The notes beneath the pieces are model-generated. The model was not told where the DNA came from and searched no databases. It saw only the letters and a list, made by a program, of their open reading frames with translations. From Thermoleophilia bacterium UBA5186 (lineage in GTDB: Bacteria > Actinomycetota > Thermoleophilia > Gaiellales > Gaiellaceae), in NCBI GenBank assembly GCA_002413095.1, contig DHWI01000108.1:1-14783 (forward strand): a stretch of DNA of 14,783 nucleotides. The letters are read 5' to 3'. Numbering within the stretch: the first letter of the stretch is position 1; every line of letters begins with the position of its first letter. This document shows positions 12,901 through 14,783 of the stretch, one piece after another. The translations under genes and the position numbers were made by a program.

Positions 12901-14060
12901 CCGCCGTGCAGGTCAAGGACGAGGTCGCCGATCCCCTGCGCGTCGAGCCTCTTCACGACGGCCTCGATCGCGGCGCGCTTCTCGGCGACGAACAGCACGC
13001 GCTGGTTGCGAGCGATCATCGAGCCGATCAGGTTCGCGATCGTCTGGCTCTTGCCGGTGCCGGGCGGCCCGCGCACGATCAGGCTCTCGCCGGCGAGGAT
13101 CGCGTTGATCGCCCAGTTCTGGCTCGAGTCAGCATCGAGCACGAGGAACTCGTCAGCGGGCGGCATCGCGTCCGGGCTCGGAATCGCCTCCGGCCCCGGT
13201 TGCGCCGATCGGACGGCTTCGCGGGCGTCCTCGTCGCCAGCGATCGCGGCAATCAAATCGTGCGCGACAAGCTCGTCGAACGCGCTCTGCAGGTCCCGGA
13301 CCATCGGCAGCTTCGCGTAGGCGAAGTTCGCGAGCACGAGCCGCGCCTCGACGCGAAACTCGGGCACGCGCGAGGTGTGCTCGACGATCCAGCGGTAGGC
13401 CTCGTCCAGCTCCCACGCCTCGTCAATCACGCCGTCGAGCCGGTCAAGCAGCTTCTCCTGGTCGAACGAGCAATCGAAGTTGACTTTCAAGTAGTGCAAC
13501 AGCGTCGGGCTAACTTCCATCTCATCGACGAGCGCGAGCTCATACTCGTCCTGCGCCGCTCCAAGGGGTCGCAGAGTCGCCTGACGCAGCAGGACCGGCG
13601 CCGACGGCTCCCAGGCAGCGACCGCCTCGTTTGTCCAGGTAGCAAGGCCGCACGCGATCGATAGCGTCTCAAGTCCGCGCTCCTCGAAGTTCTCCTTCGC
13701 CTTGTTCGCAATCGTCCGCAGCCGGCGAACGTTCCGGGCGCGCTCCTCGGGGTCGCGAAACAGCGTCGATGTCTTGATCGACTTCCCCTGCAAGAGCGCC
13801 GCGACCGCGGTCGGCGATGCGTTCGTCAACTCGAGCGTCCCCGCCTTCAGGTCGCGGTAACGCAGCAGGTTGTTCCGCCCGCCGAGGTCGATCAGCGACG
13901 CCGTCCACTCCTTTACGGCACGCTGGACGAGCTCGACACGCCGCTTGGTGAATCCCTCGACGACGTCGGGCAGCGCGACGTCCTCGAGCGTCCGCTCGTC
14001 AGGCGACGTCGCCACGCCACGCGCGCCGTTGCGCGCCACCACGCCGCCGCTGCCCCTCAT
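9918..14060 (-). CDS. DUF4011 / SF1 helicase / Vsr-like nuclease / DUF3320 protein, 1380 aa
   Basis: Residues 45-75 (EWTASLIDLGGRNNLLRYRD) match the start of DUF4011. The helicase core follows: Walker A GPPGTGKS 331-338, a helical insertion at about 400-840, Walker B VIFDEASQ 865-872, motif III GDEKQLPPT 892-900, RWHYRS 948-953, VQGDERD 1073-1079 and RRLNVAITRAKH 1109-1120. A PD-(D/E)xK Vsr/DUF559-like nuclease lies at about 1170-1255: D1200, E1217-C-D1219, YHSS, DRDRLRQ and GWRFHRIWS. A DUF3320-like end (YTRAQLVQVVRWIE) is at 1326-1375. Proteins of this layout are known from defence islands and DUF4011-helicase-Vsr genes have been reported to have anti-phage activity; here that is inferred. 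All key residues are intact. The gene stands alone, with a plausible promoter upstream. Confidence 0.93.
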   Translation of the reverse strand: MRGSGGVVARNGARGVATSPDERTLEDVALPDVVEGFTKRRVELVQRAVKEWTASLIDLGGRNNLLRYRDLKAGTLELTNASPTAVAALLQGKSIKTSTLFRDPEERARNVRRLRTIANKAKENFEERGLETLSIACGLATWTNEAVAAWEPSAPVLLRQATLRPLGAAQDEYELALVDEMEVSPTLLHYLKVNFDCSFDQEKLLDRLDGVIDEAWELDEAYRWIVEHTSRVPEFRVEARLVLANFAYAKLPMVRDLQSAFDELVAHDLIAAIAGDEDAREAVRSAQPGPEAIPSPDAMPPADEFLVLDADSSQNWAINAILAGESLIVRGPPGTGKSQTIANLIGSMIARNQRVLFVAEKRAAIEAVVKRLDAQGIGDLVLDLHGGIGSRRAFAAKIGAALAASRTAPRVERQQEQRKLEKRRDELNEYVRALHEERMPWGITLYELRSQLLALRGFESELRVGGEVLARLDRKAVPAVEEDLAEYARLDGFSLASSGRPWSQATVASAEEAQHANAVVEELRRHRLPQAIDALERASESTRLPAAATVAEWAPRLQLWQDVAATLEDCEPSLYEQELETLIVQLAPAETSGFARMKASLLSGEYKQARSSLRPLMRQPKTGDARLLAHAQAALDQRTRWSTLGGESSPRAPDDLEQIAAYYAELTRELARLAELTRLDDLEGLGSGDVRDLLELLIGDRGTLITLPELHRLRTGFLAAGLGEFIAEMQGRAVSEETAIKTFRFVWLQSILDTLALSDRLVEGFNPSKHEKAVDDFRKGDREHLETTSGRIRRLCAEQTARTRDEQRDQSEIVEHQARLKRRHMPVRDLVRETADVLLALKPCWAMSPLVVSQLLPPKTYFDAVIFDEASQVTPSDAIPALLRGRQLVVAGDEKQLPPTAFFVSESPEEEEEEQDEQATPRSAVGGTVGFESILDALGSLLRPRMLRWHYRSRDERLIAFSNAHIYDRMLITFPGVGGDQVLRHVLVPHDPTSETNSPSPEVDAVVELIVEHARERPNESLGVIAMGIKHANRIDECRLQRLRENPELEIEVGDFFGEDKEERFFVKNLERVQGDERDAIILSIGYGKNARGDLPYRFGPLLTEGGERRLNVAITRAKHRITLVSSFEARDMDPERSQAAGVELLRQYLQYVDSGGENLGDVIIEKPELNPFEVDVRDTLSRHGLKLVAQYGSSGYWIDYAVAHPTQPGRHVLAIECDGATYHSSESARDRDRLRQEQLERIGWRFHRIWSSDWFYNRDKCVEKVMDAYRQAVEAADREDAAADDDPPADPYVIKRVPRSDVEASVSSRRGARPRVRRNQPIGTYTRAQLVQVVRWIETDDLVRTEDDLLLDTMAELGFQKRGTKIVAAIRAAIRQARA

Positions 14061-14083
14061 ACCACCGCATGTCTACCGACAAC

Positions 14084-14112
14084 ATCGCACACACTGGCCC
14101 CTAATAGCTCAA
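14084..14112 (-). promoter_or_regulatory. Putative promoter of the helicase-nuclease gene
   Basis: On the minus strand TTGAGC (14112-14107) and TGCGAT (14089-14084) are 17 bases apart. Transcription would begin near 14077, leaving a short leader before the ATG at 14060. The match to consensus is moderate and no strong ribosome site is present. Confidence 0.35.
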
Positions 14113-14230
14113 TCCCGCCCTGAAGCCGTAGACCTTGCTCGGATGCGATGCGCCCTGAGAGGGTGCGCGCTGCTGCGCCAGTTCGGGAATGTTCCCCGAA
14201 GATGGCGCCAGCCGTGCCGGATTGGTCTGG

Positions 14231-14575
14231 CTATTCGGGCCGGAACAGCGCCAGCGTGTTCCCGTCCGGATCTTTGAACCAGGCTGACTTGCCTATGACC
14301 GGGGTCGTCGCGACATGGTTCACCGTCTTCAGCGTCGGGAAGTCGTAGCTCTCGAAGACGGCGCCGCGAGTCTCGAGCTCGCGCACGTCGCGCTCCACGT
14401 CATCGGTCCACAAGCGCACCTGTGTGTGATCAGCGTTGTTCGCCGCGGGACGCCCGTGGACGAGGAGCGTCCTCCGTCCCCGCACTCGAAGAGAAGGTGA
14501 TTGGGGATCGTTTCGACGGACAGGGTCAGGCCCACCACTTGCTCGTAGAACTCTGGCTACGGGCGAGATCACCCG
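14231..14575 (-). pseudogene. Glyoxalase/VOC-family protein, broken by frameshifts
   Basis: The C-terminal frame reads VRLWTDDVERDVRELETRGA, then SAWFKDPDGNTLALFRPE, the standard end of a VOC (glyoxalase/bleomycin-resistance) domain, with the metal-ligand Glu position replaced by or near the final LALF segment. The N-terminal half lies in another frame: FYEQVVGLTLSVETIPNHLL, then FECGDG. The switch is at about 14470-14480, where the run GGACGGAGGACG carries an indel; the joined product would read FECGDGTLLVHGRPAANNAD. A third frame (VISPVA, 14561-14575) with a TAG between suggests another shift near 14555. It is either a true pseudogene or base errors near the contig end. Its substrate cannot be told. 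Confidence 0.65.
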
Positions 14576-14764
14576 AGCAGAGGACTGCGGAAATCCTTTG
14601 GGCACGCACTGCCGCCCCCTATCGTCGATTAGCGACCCCGCCGCACTATCTCGAACAGCCGCTCGAGCTCGCCTCGGCATCCGGCGACGACTCTCCCCTA
14701 GTGGCCCGTGCTGGCCTATTGTTCCCGCGACTGGAGTGTCCAAGGAAGGGAGTCGGGCTGGAGG

Positions 14765-14783
14765 CTGTCTCTTATACACATCT
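14765..14783. other. Nextera/Tn5 mosaic-end adapter (artefact)
   Basis: CTGTCTCTTATACACATCT, the final 19 bases, is exactly the Tn5 mosaic end used in Nextera library adapters. It is not genomic. Translated on the minus strand it creates the false N-terminus MYKRQ, known as a contamination signature in draft-genome proteins. Sequence adjoining it is at the end of a read and deserves caution. Confidence 0.97.

Noticed and set aside
14576..14779. N-terminal part of a 182-aa protein beginning MYKRQ
   Set aside because: The start lies in the Nextera adapter, and the sequence before the VOC motifs is out of frame with them.

Overview
The window is a high-GC segment whose codon use (strong G/C at third positions, GTG starts, GTGA and TGATG gene overlaps) fits an actinobacterium. 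The integrase and replication-protein types are those of actinobacterial integrative elements, and a Solirubrobacter/Thermoleophilia-like host is a reasonable guess but not proven. The last 19 bases are an exact Tn5/Nextera mosaic end, so the right edge is a library artefact and the window is probably a draft or metagenomic contig.

Left part (1-1800): the tail of an unidentified gene, then a 3' fragment of a tRNA-Trp gene (227-268, minus) that looks like an attachment-site remnant. Beside it is a tandem repeat that recurs near the integrase. Next come a small conserved-looking protein with a hairpin in its leader, a triple zinc-knuckle protein, and two mobile-element relics: the frameshifted C-terminus of a second integrase and a piece of an IS256-type transposase. 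This reads as the decayed end of an older element.

Middle part (1917-9300): a PIN-like nuclease gene on the plus strand converges on a long minus-strand block. In transcription order the block is a small unknown protein, a gene II/X-like replication initiator, an excisionase-like HTH protein (each joined by a GTGA overlap), a tyrosine integrase, and then a pair of unknown genes joined by a TGATG overlap: a 261-aa protein with a weak ADP-ribosyltransferase-like motif and a 523-aa partner with a possible HEPN-type Rx6H motif. Upstream of the replication block lie two 59-bp direct repeats plus a degenerate third, each with a central palindrome, a candidate replication origin. The int/xis/rep set is the mobility core; the two-gene unit and the PIN gene look like cargo.

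Right part (9358-14783): a stretch of broken minus-strand coding sequence, then a 1380-aa DUF4011 / superfamily 1 helicase / Vsr-like nuclease / DUF3320 protein of a type found in defence islands, a glyoxalase-family gene broken by frameshifts, and the adapter. The best candidate for an undescribed system is the translationally coupled pair at 2957-5313, carried directly behind the integrase of a mobile element in a region rich in defence-like genes.
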